From Acidobacteriota bacterium (GTDB lineage: Bacteria > Acidobacteriota > Vicinamibacteria > Vicinamibacterales > JAKQTR01): 64,000 bases of DNA. Position numbers and translations under genes: made by a program. The notes beneath the pieces are model-generated. The model was not told the DNA's origin. It ran no database searches and saw only the letters and a list, made by a program, of their open reading frames with translations. The stretch spans positions 186,001 through 250,000 of the forward strand of contig JAPKZO010000006.1 in the NCBI GenBank assembly GCA_026393755.1, given 5' to 3'. This document shows, in pieces, positions 18,454 to 27,146 of the stretch. Each line of letters starts with the position of its first letter. The first letter of the stretch is position 1.

Positions 18454-19012
18454 TCTGCTCGCGGCACTCTCTCGCACCCTCGCGGGCCTCAACGTGCCCT
18501 GGTACGTGTTCGGCGCGCAGGCTGCGCTGATCTGGGGCCGGCCGCGCATGACGATGGACGTCGATGTCACCGTGCGGTTGGGAGACACGGACAGCGGCAC
18601 GTTGGTCAGCGCATTGCAGGCAGTCGGGTTTGACCTCCGCATCGTCGCGACGCAGGACTTCGTGCAGCAGACCCGGGTACTGCCGTTCAGCCATCGACCA
18701 ACCGGCCTCGCCGTCGATGTCGTGCTGGCTGGCCCTGGTCTGGAGGACGCTTTTCTTTCCCGGGCCGTCGTGCTGGAGATTGGCGGAACGAAGGTCCCGG
18801 TGATCAGCGCCGAAGATCTGATTGTCACGAAGATTCTCGCGGGACGTCCCAAAGACATCGACGACATTCGCGGCGTGCTCCAGGAGCGCGGCGGCGGCCT
18901 CGACATCGATCAGATCCGAAGCACTATCGAGATGCTGGAGCAGGCTCTAGGACAAAGCGACCTGCTGCCCATCCTCGACACCGAGATCGATCGGTGGCGC
19001 CGGCACGGCTGA
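18428..19012 (+). CDS. Nucleotidyltransferase of the AbiEii/DUF6036-like group
   Basis: A 194-residue protein with a minimal nucleotidyltransferase core: WYVFGAQAALIWGRPRMTMDVDV near residues 26-48 contains the G-x-x-A and the D-V-D metal-binding pair, and DVVLAG near 98 is the third acidic position. The end (EDLIVTKILAGRPKDIDDI) is typical of AbiEii-type toxins and related proteins. GTG start at 18428 within the preceding gene. Likely one half of a toxin-antitoxin pair. Confidence 0.68.
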   Translation: MPSSIGPSDLLAALSRTLAGLNVPWYVFGAQAALIWGRPRMTMDVDVTVRLGDTDSGTLVSALQAVGFDLRIVATQDFVQQTRVLPFSHRPTGLAVDVVLAGPGLEDAFLSRAVVLEIGGTKVPVISAEDLIVTKILAGRPKDIDDIRGVLQERGGGLDIDQIRSTIEMLEQALGQSDLLPILDTEIDRWRRHG

Positions 19013-19043
19013 CACCCTGCCGCTCGCCGCTCACCACGGGCTG

Positions 19044-19628
19044 CTAGGGCAGCGGTCGTCCCGCGGTCTGCCAGGCTTTGATCGCGTCGAGTGGATGTAC
19101 CAGCATGATGATGTTCAATGTCAGGTTGTCACGCACCCACAACGCCGTCCCGACTTCCATCGCGACCATGACGAGGATGGTCACCCACACCCGTGCGCGC
19201 CTGGCGATGACGAATCCGAGGCCGGCGAAGAGAATATCGCTCAGCGAATTGAAGACGCTGTCTCCCACATACCCCAGCGAGATGGTCACCTCGCGGTAGC
19301 GGTCAATGATGATCGGCGAGTTCTCGAGAACCTCCCACCCGGCTTCCAGGGCGAGCGCGCAGACAAAGCGTTGACGGACGGGCGCTGTCGGCGCGACGAA
19401 CCAGAGAAACGCGTAGAACAGCATGCCGTGGATCATGTGGGAGAACGTGTAGGGATCGGCGAAGCGCTGCGACTGCTCGCTGCTCCAGATGTTGCCTTCC
19501 CAGAATCCCATCCTGCCATCCGGCCCGAACGGCAGCCGTCCCATCCAGAGTTCCACGGCCGCTGTCACGGCCATGATGGCGATGCCGGCGACGACAATCG
19601 ACGCGTACTGACGATAGCGGGCAGGCAT
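19044..19628 (-). CDS. DUF2585 (UPF0314) membrane protein
   Basis: A 194-residue membrane protein with about five helices. The stretches DPYTFSHMIHGMLFY, GWEVLENSPIIIDRYREV and VRDNLTLNIIMLVHP are hallmarks of DUF2585/UPF0314. The ATG lies one base after the stop of the large cytochrome gene, so it is the last gene of the minus-strand respiratory operon. The family's function is unknown; its conserved His, Glu and Arg within helices and its place here suggest a link to the membrane complex, as inference. Confidence 0.82.
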   Translation of the reverse strand: MPARYRQYASIVVAGIAIMAVTAAVELWMGRLPFGPDGRMGFWEGNIWSSEQSQRFADPYTFSHMIHGMLFYAFLWFVAPTAPVRQRFVCALALEAGWEVLENSPIIIDRYREVTISLGYVGDSVFNSLSDILFAGLGFVIARRARVWVTILVMVAMEVGTALWVRDNLTLNIIMLVHPLDAIKAWQTAGRPLP

Positions 19629-19629
19629 C

Positions 19630-22407
19630 CTAGCTCCAGACCGGCAAGACACACCGCGGGCTGCGCCGTGCCAACAGGCGTTCGAAATCCCGCACGGAGT
19701 CGCGCATGACGGCCGAGCTGGCCTTGTGGCACGTCAAACACGCACCCACCCTGAGAATCCGGCGCTGTTCTTCGATACTGAACGGCCGGACGTCGTCTCG
19801 CGTCGAGACCATGTCGTGGCGCTCGCCGAGAAACGGGATCCACGCGTTGGCTGGAAATCCGTCAGACGGCAGACGCTCCGAAGCGGGGGTGAACCGCCAT
19901 CGCCCGCCAGCCGGCGTTGGTTCGTAGCGCAGGTCGCCGCGACCATAGCCGAGCGCGGTCGGGTTGTTGTGACACGACTCGCACGATCGCACCTCCCGCC
20001 TCGTCGTGTGCGGCTCGATGCGTGCGTAGAGCCGGCGGAACAGGAGATCTGACGGACGCCCCGCCTCGCGCTTGCGTTCAATGGTGAGGATCATCGCCGG
20101 GACAAACGTCTCGATCACCTCCCGCCGCGCGCCAGTTCCTTCGGGAAGACGCCGAATGCCGAGTGTGGGGAGGTCGGCAGCAAACGGGCCGGCCTTTTCA
20201 CTCCAGGCGCCGCGGACATCGGCGTTGTCGATCCAATCGTAGGCAGCCGCCGAGGCGTCAAACGACGTGTGGCACGTCGGACAGCGGGGTGCCCACGCGG
20301 TGTGGCAACTTCCACACGAGAGCCGCGTGTGGCCAGGGCCTTCGAGGCACACGGGGATCGCCGGCTTGAGGTCTCTCCGCTCGCCGGTCCGCTTGCGAAC
20401 CATGCGGGGCGTCCCCGTCGCGTCGATCAGCGCATTGACGAGGACGTCACCCTTCGGCGTCCTGACATAGTGACTCGGCTTGGGTCCAGGCCAGTTTCGC
20501 AACCCAAGAATCCGCTGCGATTCCGGGTCAATCCCGGCGGCCGCGACAACAGCCAATCGGGTTCCGGGAAGGGCGTGGCAGTCCTCGCACGCGACCCTGA
20601 GTTGCTCGCTCTTGCGACCGTGCGCGACGCCATCTCCCATCACTTCGGTAGACGTGTGGCAATCGATGCAGTCGAGACCCCGCTGCTGGTGGATATCGGG
20701 GATCAGGCGCTTGAAGATGCGATCATCCTCTATTCTGCGAAATCCCGACGGCACGGGCCGGGACCGATCGGATGCCTCGGTGGGGGCATCATTGATCTCG
20801 GTCCAGCCTTCGAAACTCGTTGCGATGCGGGCCGATCGACTATGGCAACCAAGGCACTGCCCGTTGCCGACGTCGAGCGACAGCGCCGGATGGACAGAGG
20901 GCGCCGCCGCTGCGCCCCGCATCTTCTGGTTCTCATAACGGGTCAACTCCGCCAGCGCCGCCGGGCTGTACGTCAGATGACACGCATTGCACCCGCCTCC
21001 GCGCGTCCCCTCGCCGTTGGGTCCCAGCGCGACCTTGGCCATCCCGAGGTGGCATCCCGCGCAGAGTTGCCTCATGTGCGTGTCAGCCGCCGTCCGGCCG
21101 AGATCCCGCACGTGGACGGGGCCATTCTGTCGACCGGCGCCTTCCTCGCCGAAGACGCGACGGTTGATGGCCACGATGCCGCTCATCGTGGCCATCAATG
21201 ACCCCTCGACACGGGGGACAATCGAGGCGTGGCATGCGGCCTGGCCGCATCCGCGAATCGCCCTGGCCAGATTGCCCGCGATGACCTCCATGCCGGCGTG
21301 CGCACGCCGTTTGTCGACGGTGAACGGGTCGCCGCCGTGACACGACGCGCACCCGATGGCCTCGGGCCGGTGTGCGTTACCGAGTCCGGTAACGCCTCGA
21401 TGGCAGATCAGACAGCCTTCGGGCCGCCCCATCACAACTGGAAGGGGTGCCGGAAGCGGAGAAGGCGCGTCGGGCGTCGCGGCGAGTAACCAGCCCACGC
21501 GCACGTTTCCGGCCCCGGTCGGCCAGCCGGCTTTCCACGACCAGTTCTCGCCGCGCAGAAAGCTTCCAACGCCGCACAGCCCGAGGTACGTCACTGCCAG
21601 AGCCAGCAGGATGCCCTTCGTCCAGCGCGCACCGGTCGCCGGGGCTGCCTGCACCGCATAGATAGCGCCCACGACAGCCGCACCTGCCGCGACGACGACA
21701 AGAGGCCACGGGGTCCAGTGCAGGATCTCCTGGAGACCGAGGAAGTACCACGGTCCCTTGACGACAGGTTCCAGGCCATCGTGCAGACCGGGAGACATGA
21801 CGAGCGAGATGCCGCTGGTGACCAGCAAGACCGCCAGAAAGGCCGACCAGCGAGGCCACACGCGGCGTGCGTGCTCAATGACGAAGAGCCACACGATGAT
21901 GGTCGCGGTAGCTGCATGCTGCACGTAGATCACGTCGAGGCGCTCGCCCGCACCGAAGAGCAACGTCGCCATCAACGGCCCGAGCATCGGCACCTGCGAG
22001 GTGGCCTCGCTCAGGATTCGCATGGCCTGCCGTCCCTCGGCGTCGCCGCGCAGCATGAACCCCGAGAGCATGATGAATGCCAGCAGTGGCAGCGTCAGTG
22101 CCAGACGAAGCCACACGCCCCGGCCCACGCGCTGTTCGGTTCGCGCGCGCAAGTGATCCCACATGTGGAGCAGCGTCAGCACCAGGCACAACTGGCCGGC
22201 CCAGTAGTGCGTGTTGCGAAAGAACGCCCCCGCGGGATTGCCGAGCATTAGGGCAGCGATCGAGCGGTAGCCGTCCTGTGCGTCGTACGGCACGGCGACG
22301 GCCGCGCCGGAGACAGCGGCGATGACAAATGCCGCCGTCGCGCCATCGCCGAGGGTACCCCATCGAAAGGCGAGAATGGGTGCGGGCTCGCCGCTGTCAG
22401 GAGACAC
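19630..22407 (-). CDS. Cytochrome b6/subunit IV fused to a 12-haem cytochrome c domain
   Basis: A 925-residue fusion. The first 320 residues are a membrane cytochrome b: in one helix two His are 13 residues apart (HYW...LLH) and in a later helix two His have 14 between (QHAATA...IEH), the spacing of cytochrome b6. A Qo-site-like GPWYFLGLQE follows with three more helices. The remaining 600 residues are periplasmic with 11 CxxCH sites (CLICH, CASCH, CAGCH, CNACH, CLGCH, CIDCH, CEDCH, CGSCH, CPTCH, CESCH, CLTCH) plus one CGQAACH (Cx4CH). The GTG at 22407 has GGAGGG upstream and overlaps the Rieske gene by 11 bases. It should oxidise quinol with the Rieske protein and pass electrons along the haem wire. 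Confidence 0.88.
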   Translation of the reverse strand: MSPDSGEPAPILAFRWGTLGDGATAAFVIAAVSGAAVAVPYDAQDGYRSIAALMLGNPAGAFFRNTHYWAGQLCLVLTLLHMWDHLRARTEQRVGRGVWLRLALTLPLLAFIMLSGFMLRGDAEGRQAMRILSEATSQVPMLGPLMATLLFGAGERLDVIYVQHAATATIIVWLFVIEHARRVWPRWSAFLAVLLVTSGISLVMSPGLHDGLEPVVKGPWYFLGLQEILHWTPWPLVVVAAGAAVVGAIYAVQAAPATGARWTKGILLALAVTYLGLCGVGSFLRGENWSWKAGWPTGAGNVRVGWLLAATPDAPSPLPAPLPVVMGRPEGCLICHRGVTGLGNAHRPEAIGCASCHGGDPFTVDKRRAHAGMEVIAGNLARAIRGCGQAACHASIVPRVEGSLMATMSGIVAINRRVFGEEGAGRQNGPVHVRDLGRTAADTHMRQLCAGCHLGMAKVALGPNGEGTRGGGCNACHLTYSPAALAELTRYENQKMRGAAAAPSVHPALSLDVGNGQCLGCHSRSARIATSFEGWTEINDAPTEASDRSRPVPSGFRRIEDDRIFKRLIPDIHQQRGLDCIDCHTSTEVMGDGVAHGRKSEQLRVACEDCHALPGTRLAVVAAAGIDPESQRILGLRNWPGPKPSHYVRTPKGDVLVNALIDATGTPRMVRKRTGERRDLKPAIPVCLEGPGHTRLSCGSCHTAWAPRCPTCHTSFDASAAAYDWIDNADVRGAWSEKAGPFAADLPTLGIRRLPEGTGARREVIETFVPAMILTIERKREAGRPSDLLFRRLYARIEPHTTRREVRSCESCHNNPTALGYGRGDLRYEPTPAGGRWRFTPASERLPSDGFPANAWIPFLGERHDMVSTRDDVRPFSIEEQRRILRVGACLTCHKASSAVMRDSVRDFERLLARRSPRCVLPVWS

Positions 22408-22846
22408 GGGCAGTCCACCCTCCGGAGACCGGATCCGGTTCGATGTTGAACGGCTTGAGCGGACGCGTCGCGGGTCCGGTCGAAACCGTGCCGTCGGCGC
22501 GATACCGCGACCCGTGACAGGGACAGACCGCCTCGTCGCCGACAATCCGGTCGATACGGCAGCCCAGATGCGTGCAGCGCGCGGAAAAGACACGGATGGT
22601 GCCGTTGTCGGCGCGGTCGACAATGACCGCATCGAGCACGGACAGACCGACGGACACATCAGGCGGGATCGTGATTGTCGCGGGGACGCTCGCAGTCTGC
22701 TCGCGCCGCAGCATGGCAACAAGCCCGCCCAGGAAGGGAAGCGTCAGTCCAACGCCCATGAGACGCCGCAACACTTGCCGGCGTGAACGGCGAACCTCGT
22801 CACCTGGACCTTGCGCGGGAGCGGCGAACTGCCTCCTGGGTACCAT
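22397..22846 (-). CDS. Rieske iron-sulfur protein
   Basis: A 149-residue Rieske subunit of a cytochrome bc-type complex. It has a twin-arginine membrane anchor (SRRQVLRRLMGVGLTLPFLGG, residues 21-41) and the cluster ligands CTHLGC and CPCHGS. It overlaps the cytochrome b6/multihaem gene by 11 bases, a clear sign that the two form one complex. It should accept the first electron from quinol at the Qo site. Confidence 0.92.
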   Translation of the reverse strand: MVPRRQFAAPAQGPGDEVRRSRRQVLRRLMGVGLTLPFLGGLVAMLRREQTASVPATITIPPDVSVGLSVLDAVIVDRADNGTIRVFSARCTHLGCRIDRIVGDEAVCPCHGSRYRADGTVSTGPATRPLKPFNIEPDPVSGGWTARVS

Positions 22847-22892
22847 CCTTGGAATTCTACCGTGAGCGGTCGGGATCCGGGTCTGTCGCCGG

Positions 22893-23693
22893 TCATTCAG
22901 GTCGAACGGGCTCGGTCGGTCCGGCGATGTCAGCCGGATGGCCAGTCTCGTCGTCGTGCTGCCGGTCCCAGACTCCTTCTTCCGCCTTCACGATGGTCCA
23001 CCACTTGAAGTGATGGCTGTAGGCATACAGTTCGTTGACCGTCCCCGTGATCATCGAGAAGAAAGCCGGCTTCTCTTCGGGGAAGACCGCACCCATGTAG
23101 ACGTGAATCATCAGGCCGGACACAACGAGTCCCGCCGCGCCAAAGTGCACCACCACGGCCCAGCCGACCACCTGCGTGCCGAACAGGCGAAACGCCATCA
23201 CCACCCCGCTCGCCATGACGACGGGGATCATTGTATAGACCAGGAAGGCGAACAGCTTCTGTCCCGCATTGTAGATGCCCTGCGGAGGAAGAGGTTCGCT
23301 GGTCCATCCGAGAATCCGCTGCGTGCGCACAATCAGCCATCGGACATCGTCGCGATCGAGTGCGATTTCGTGCTGGAGCACTTCCCTCGACAGGTACGTA
23401 CGAAATCCGAAGATGCCGTAGACGAGGTACACGCCGATCCACGAGAGTCCCAGTGCCACGTGAATCTGTAATACATTGGCCCGGCTGCCGAAGATGCCTT
23501 CGACAAGGGATATGTACCAGCTCGGTGCGACGCGGAAGAGCGGCGAGGAAATCAGCGCCAGCCCCGTCAGCAGTTCGGAGCCCCACACGAGGGCATTGAA
23601 CCAGTGCAGCAGGATGATGGCGATGTGGTGTTTCTTGACGTGCCGCTGGAGCATGGCTTCGGCCTGCTCCGAGGTGAGCGGCAACGGACGCAC
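22893..23693 (-). CDS. Di-haem cytochrome b561/FdnI-like membrane subunit
   Basis: About 266 residues with four main helices, of the cytochrome b561 / formate dehydrogenase gamma group. Likely haem ligands are in HHIAIILLHWFNAL, HVALGLSW and VVHFGAAGLVVSGLMIHVYMG. The GTG at 23693 lies 10 bases after the preceding FeS gene; an ATG at 23654 with GGAGCAGG upstream is a shorter alternative. It should link the molybdenum/FeS module to quinone, taking the place of the NrfD subunit found in the plus-strand operon. Confidence 0.8.
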   Translation of the reverse strand: MRPLPLTSEQAEAMLQRHVKKHHIAIILLHWFNALVWGSELLTGLALISSPLFRVAPSWYISLVEGIFGSRANVLQIHVALGLSWIGVYLVYGIFGFRTYLSREVLQHEIALDRDDVRWLIVRTQRILGWTSEPLPPQGIYNAGQKLFAFLVYTMIPVVMASGVVMAFRLFGTQVVGWAVVVHFGAAGLVVSGLMIHVYMGAVFPEEKPAFFSMITGTVNELYAYSHHFKWWTIVKAEEGVWDRQHDDETGHPADIAGPTEPVRPE

Positions 23694-23703
23694 GGGAACG
23701 GCG

Positions 23704-24435
23704 TCAGTCCTCAAAATCCTTCTCCCCGTTTCTGAGCTGGTTGAAGAACGCCACCGCCTGTCCGACAAACGTCGCCCCGACAGCCGCCAGGACGAGCGGT
23801 TTCAGCACCCGGCTCCATGCTTCTCCGGCGGCCAGCAATCGGGGCGGTCGGGGCGGGAACGCGGCCATGACCAGATCCGCGCGCGCCTGTTCTCCGGCGT
23901 AATAGACATTCGGGCCGACCCTGACCCGGCTGGTCTCCATGCGGCGTGCCCCCATCGCGTAGACCATCTTGAAGACGTCGCTGTGCCGGTCCTCGAGATC
24001 GCCAAAGTACTTCGCGTGGGCCGTGCAGGTGGTCACGCATGCCGGTTCCGCCCCGCGTTCGAGGCGCGCCAGGCAGAAGTCGCACTTATCAACCTTCTTC
24101 GTGACGGGGTTGATGTAGCGGGCGTCGTACGGACAGGCGTCGAGACAGAACCCGCATCCGATGCACAGGCTCTTGTCCACCTCAACAATCCCGTTCGCAC
24201 CCTGAGACGTGGCGCCAGACGGGCACGCCTCGACACACGGCGGTCGGTCGCACTGGTTGCACTGCGCCACATAGACGCCGGAGGCCAGGTGAGGGAACGT
24301 GCCACTGATCGGGGTTGAGCGAACCCGTGTCCGGGCGTACCCGGCCGGCACGCCCCATTCGGCGTTGCAGGCCACGGTGCAGGCCTGGCAGGCCACGCAC
24401 TTTGTGAGATCGGTCACCATGGCGTATCGGGCCAC
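23704..24435 (-). CDS. Four-cluster FeS subunit with C-terminal membrane anchor
   Basis: A 243-residue DMSO-reductase-B-type ferredoxin. Cysteine groups CVACQACTVAC (near residue 13), CNQCDRPPCVEAC, CIGCGFCLDAC and CDFC...CVTTC hold four [4Fe-4S] clusters. Unlike the paralogue at 14811 it carries a C-terminal helix (LKPLVLAAVGATFVGQAVAFF), as in FdnH-type subunits that dock to a b-type cytochrome. The GTG start has AGGAGG four bases upstream. It lies between the molybdenum subunit (8 bases before) and the b561-like gene. Confidence 0.88.
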   Translation of the reverse strand: MARYAMVTDLTKCVACQACTVACNAEWGVPAGYARTRVRSTPISGTFPHLASGVYVAQCNQCDRPPCVEACPSGATSQGANGIVEVDKSLCIGCGFCLDACPYDARYINPVTKKVDKCDFCLARLERGAEPACVTTCTAHAKYFGDLEDRHSDVFKMVYAMGARRMETSRVRVGPNVYYAGEQARADLVMAAFPPRPPRLLAAGEAWSRVLKPLVLAAVGATFVGQAVAFFNQLRNGEKDFED

Positions 24436-24443
24436 TGATCCTC

Positions 24444-26663
24444 CTAGATCCCGGTCGTCTGCTTCACGACACGGACGAAATTCACGCGCATGCCGGTGCC
24501 CCCCATCAGTGGATCGACCTTCACGCGGGTCATCAGCCCGGTGTCCGAGGCCCCTCGTTTGAATGCGCGATGAAGGCCCTTCGATCGCTGACCGAAGCCA
24601 TGCACGAGGTACGCGCAATCTTGGCGGATGCCTTCGGTCACCTTCACCCGCACAGGCAGGCTTCGGACGCCGTCGGTGTTCTCGAGCACGACCCGATCGC
24701 CCTCGCGCAGCCCCAGGTCTGTGGCGGACCTGGTGCTCAACCAGGCTTCGTTCTCGGCCATCAACGCGTTCAGCACTTCGTTGTTCTGGGTTCGTGCGAA
24801 CGAGTGCACCGGCGCGCGGCCGTAGATGAGGCGGAGGTACCCGGCTGGCGGATCCTCCACCGGCGTGTAGCGAGGTAGCGGGTCGGCCCCGAGGTTCTCG
24901 AGTTCCCGGGAGAACAGCTCGATCTTGCCGCTGCCCGTCGGGAACGGCGACTCGCTATCCGCAGCCCGGTCGTCCAGATACGGCCGCCCTGGAAATGCCA
25001 CGGCTCCCCGGGCCCGGAGTTCTTCGCCATTGATATCCATCGGCGCGATGATCGTCGCCAGGTGCTCGTCGGGGGTGTTCCAGGGGAACCACGCATCGAG
25101 ACCCAGCCGTTTGGCCGTCTCCTTGGCGATCCACCAGCCCGGCTTCGATTCGTAAAGGGGGTCGCAGGCCGGGAAGCGCACCGAGACGAATGGCTGCCGG
25201 GCTGTCGTGACGATCGAGGGGGAGTCGTAGCGCTCAAGATAAGTCGCTTCGGGCAGCACCAGGTCGGCGTAATTGATCTGCTCGACCGGAAGAACGTCGA
25301 CGACAACCATCAGATCGAGTGCGTCGATCGCCTTCAACGTCTTCTGCGGCTCGGGGATGCTCTCCAGGACATTTTGCCCGTACACGATCCAGGCCTTGAT
25401 CGGGTACGGCTTCCCAGTGACGGTTGCATCGACCAGTCCGTTGGTGACGCCCAGTTCCTCCGACGCCAGCGGGTAGCGAGTACCAGCGCCGTCGGCTCTG
25501 CCGCGCGGCGGGTCCGGGAAGGGAGGCAGATCAAAGGCCCCCTTGGGGATTGGCGTTGGCAGAAAGATGCCGCCCTTGCGCCCCCAGCTGCCAAGCAGTG
25601 CCGTCAGAATCGCCATGGCGCGCGCGCGTTGCGTGTCGTCGCCATACCAGGTGACGTGCCGGCCTGGGTGGACCACCACGGCCGGCTTCGCGGCCCCCAT
25701 CGCCCTGGCGGTGTCCCGAATCTGTGCCGCCGGCAGTTGCGTGATCGCCGCCGCCCATTCGGGCGTGAACTCGCGGACGTGTGTGGCGAGCTCGTTGAAC
25801 CCCTGCGCGTACCGGGTGATGTACTCCTGGTCATGCAGACCTTCCGCGATCAGCACGTTCATCCAGGCCAGCAGGAGTGCGATGTCGGTGCCGGGCCGGA
25901 TCGGGAGCCACCAGTCCGCCTTGGAGGCCGCCGTCGAGAACCGCGGGTCAACGGCAATCACCTTCGCGCCACGTGACAACGCCGTCGCGAACGCCGTGAT
26001 CTGGGACGTGAACACGTTCTCGCCGAGGTGGCTGCCGATGAGGACGATGAGCCGTGATTCCTCGAGATCGAGAGGCTCAGGCGATCCGAGTTCCCGTCCG
26101 AACGTGAGCGTGTAGCCAACTTCCCTCGGACCCCGGCACTGCGCGAATGACGGTTCGGCGCTGTTCGGCGTTCCGTACGCCTTCATGAGGGTGCTGAAGA
26201 ACCGAGCGCTCAGCCCGTGGGGAAACAACGCGACGCTCTCCGGGCCATGCTCGACAGCGATAGCCTTCAGTCTCGACGCGAGAAAGTCGAGCGCCTCGTT
26301 CCAGCTGATGCGCCTGAACTGTCCCTCGCCTCGCTTTCCCGTTCTGAGGAGGGGGAACTTCAGTCGATCGGGGTCGTAGAGCAGGCTGGTTCCGGCATTG
26401 CCGCGCGCGCACAGCCTGCCCTTGGTCAACGGGTGATCCGGGTTGCCTTCGAGCCTGACGACCTTGCCGTCGGCCACATTGGCAAGGACGCCGCACCGCC
26501 AGAAACACATTTCACACGTCGTGGCGATCTTCTCGACGCGCTGCGTCCCACTCCATCCCGGGGGATGGTTCTCGGCGTTCACCGCGGTCGACGTGGCCGC
26601 GGTGCCCGCGCCGACTGCGGCGATCGTGCCAAGGAATCGTCGCCTCGAAACCGTGTTGTCCAT
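24444..26663 (-). CDS. Second Tat-exported PsrA/PhsA-like molybdopterin oxidoreductase
   Basis: A 739-residue paralogue of the protein at 12613-14808. It has a Tat signal (SRRRFLG), a [4Fe-4S] site CEMCFWRC near residue 44 with the fourth Cys in GRLCARG, and the same probable molybdenum ligand region SFAQCRGPR. Long stretches are shared with the paralogue (GSHLGEN, DPRFS.AASKA, GRH.TWYG.DTQR). ATG at 26663 is used; an ATG at 26690 would add nine residues. Here the partners are an anchored FeS protein, a b561-like protein and a Rieske/cytochrome b6 complex. Substrate is probably an inorganic sulfur compound or another oxyanion; it cannot be fixed from sequence. Confidence 0.85.
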   Translation of the reverse strand: MDNTVSRRRFLGTIAAVGAGTAATSTAVNAENHPPGWSGTQRVEKIATTCEMCFWRCGVLANVADGKVVRLEGNPDHPLTKGRLCARGNAGTSLLYDPDRLKFPLLRTGKRGEGQFRRISWNEALDFLASRLKAIAVEHGPESVALFPHGLSARFFSTLMKAYGTPNSAEPSFAQCRGPREVGYTLTFGRELGSPEPLDLEESRLIVLIGSHLGENVFTSQITAFATALSRGAKVIAVDPRFSTAASKADWWLPIRPGTDIALLLAWMNVLIAEGLHDQEYITRYAQGFNELATHVREFTPEWAAAITQLPAAQIRDTARAMGAAKPAVVVHPGRHVTWYGDDTQRARAMAILTALLGSWGRKGGIFLPTPIPKGAFDLPPFPDPPRGRADGAGTRYPLASEELGVTNGLVDATVTGKPYPIKAWIVYGQNVLESIPEPQKTLKAIDALDLMVVVDVLPVEQINYADLVLPEATYLERYDSPSIVTTARQPFVSVRFPACDPLYESKPGWWIAKETAKRLGLDAWFPWNTPDEHLATIIAPMDINGEELRARGAVAFPGRPYLDDRAADSESPFPTGSGKIELFSRELENLGADPLPRYTPVEDPPAGYLRLIYGRAPVHSFARTQNNEVLNALMAENEAWLSTRSATDLGLREGDRVVLENTDGVRSLPVRVKVTEGIRQDCAYLVHGFGQRSKGLHRAFKRGASDTGLMTRVKVDPLMGGTGMRVNFVRVVKQTTGI

Positions 26664-26788
26664 GACGGGGAGTCCCTCTGTCGGTGGCATGCTCCTCGAG
26701 CGCCCAATGCCCGCCGCGCCAATATGCCGTGTCGATGCGGATCGAGCGCCCGAAGAGCGTGCGCATATCGAGCGCGCGGACACTCGCG

Positions 26789-27109
26789 CTAGCAGCCGGC
26801 CATCGAGTTGCCCTTCTGGAAAGACACGGCTTCGCCGACCTTCATGTCGGGGGCCTTCGGCGTGGTGACGGTGATGGTGACCGGGGTGACCTTGGGATCC
26901 GAGACCTCCACGACCTTCCCGTTGCCGACCTTGAACTTCACCGGGGCGTTCTTCTTGATCCAGTCCGGTTTCGCACCATCGATGGCGATTTGAACCTTGT
27001 TTCCGTCAATCGCCAGGATCTTGCCGTTGGTCATCGCCGGGGCCGCCGCAGCCGAGGACAGGGCGAATGCCGCCAGAACCAGTACGAGCGCCAGTGCAAT
27101 CTGCTTCAT
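26789..27109 (-). CDS. Small exported protein with a single, C-terminal cysteine
   Basis: A 106-residue protein with a clear signal peptide (MKQIALALVLVLAAFALSSAAAA). The mature part is a small beta-rich domain with short repeats of the type GNKVQIAIDG, VKFKVGNGKVVEV, VTITVTT and ends GNSMAGC. The final residue is the only cysteine. It lies between the porin and the molybdoenzyme genes of the respiratory operon. No family recognised. The C-terminal Cys parallels the tail of the rhodanese-like protein at 17488 and, more loosely, the C-terminal Cys arm of SoxY; a substrate- or sulfur-carrying role is inference. Confidence 0.7.
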   Translation of the reverse strand: MKQIALALVLVLAAFALSSAAAAPAMTNGKILAIDGNKVQIAIDGAKPDWIKKNAPVKFKVGNGKVVEVSDPKVTPVTITVTTPKAPDMKVGEAVSFQKGNSMAGC

Positions 27110-27146
27110 CATGAGTGGTGTCTCCTGTCTGAATTCGAGCCAGCGT

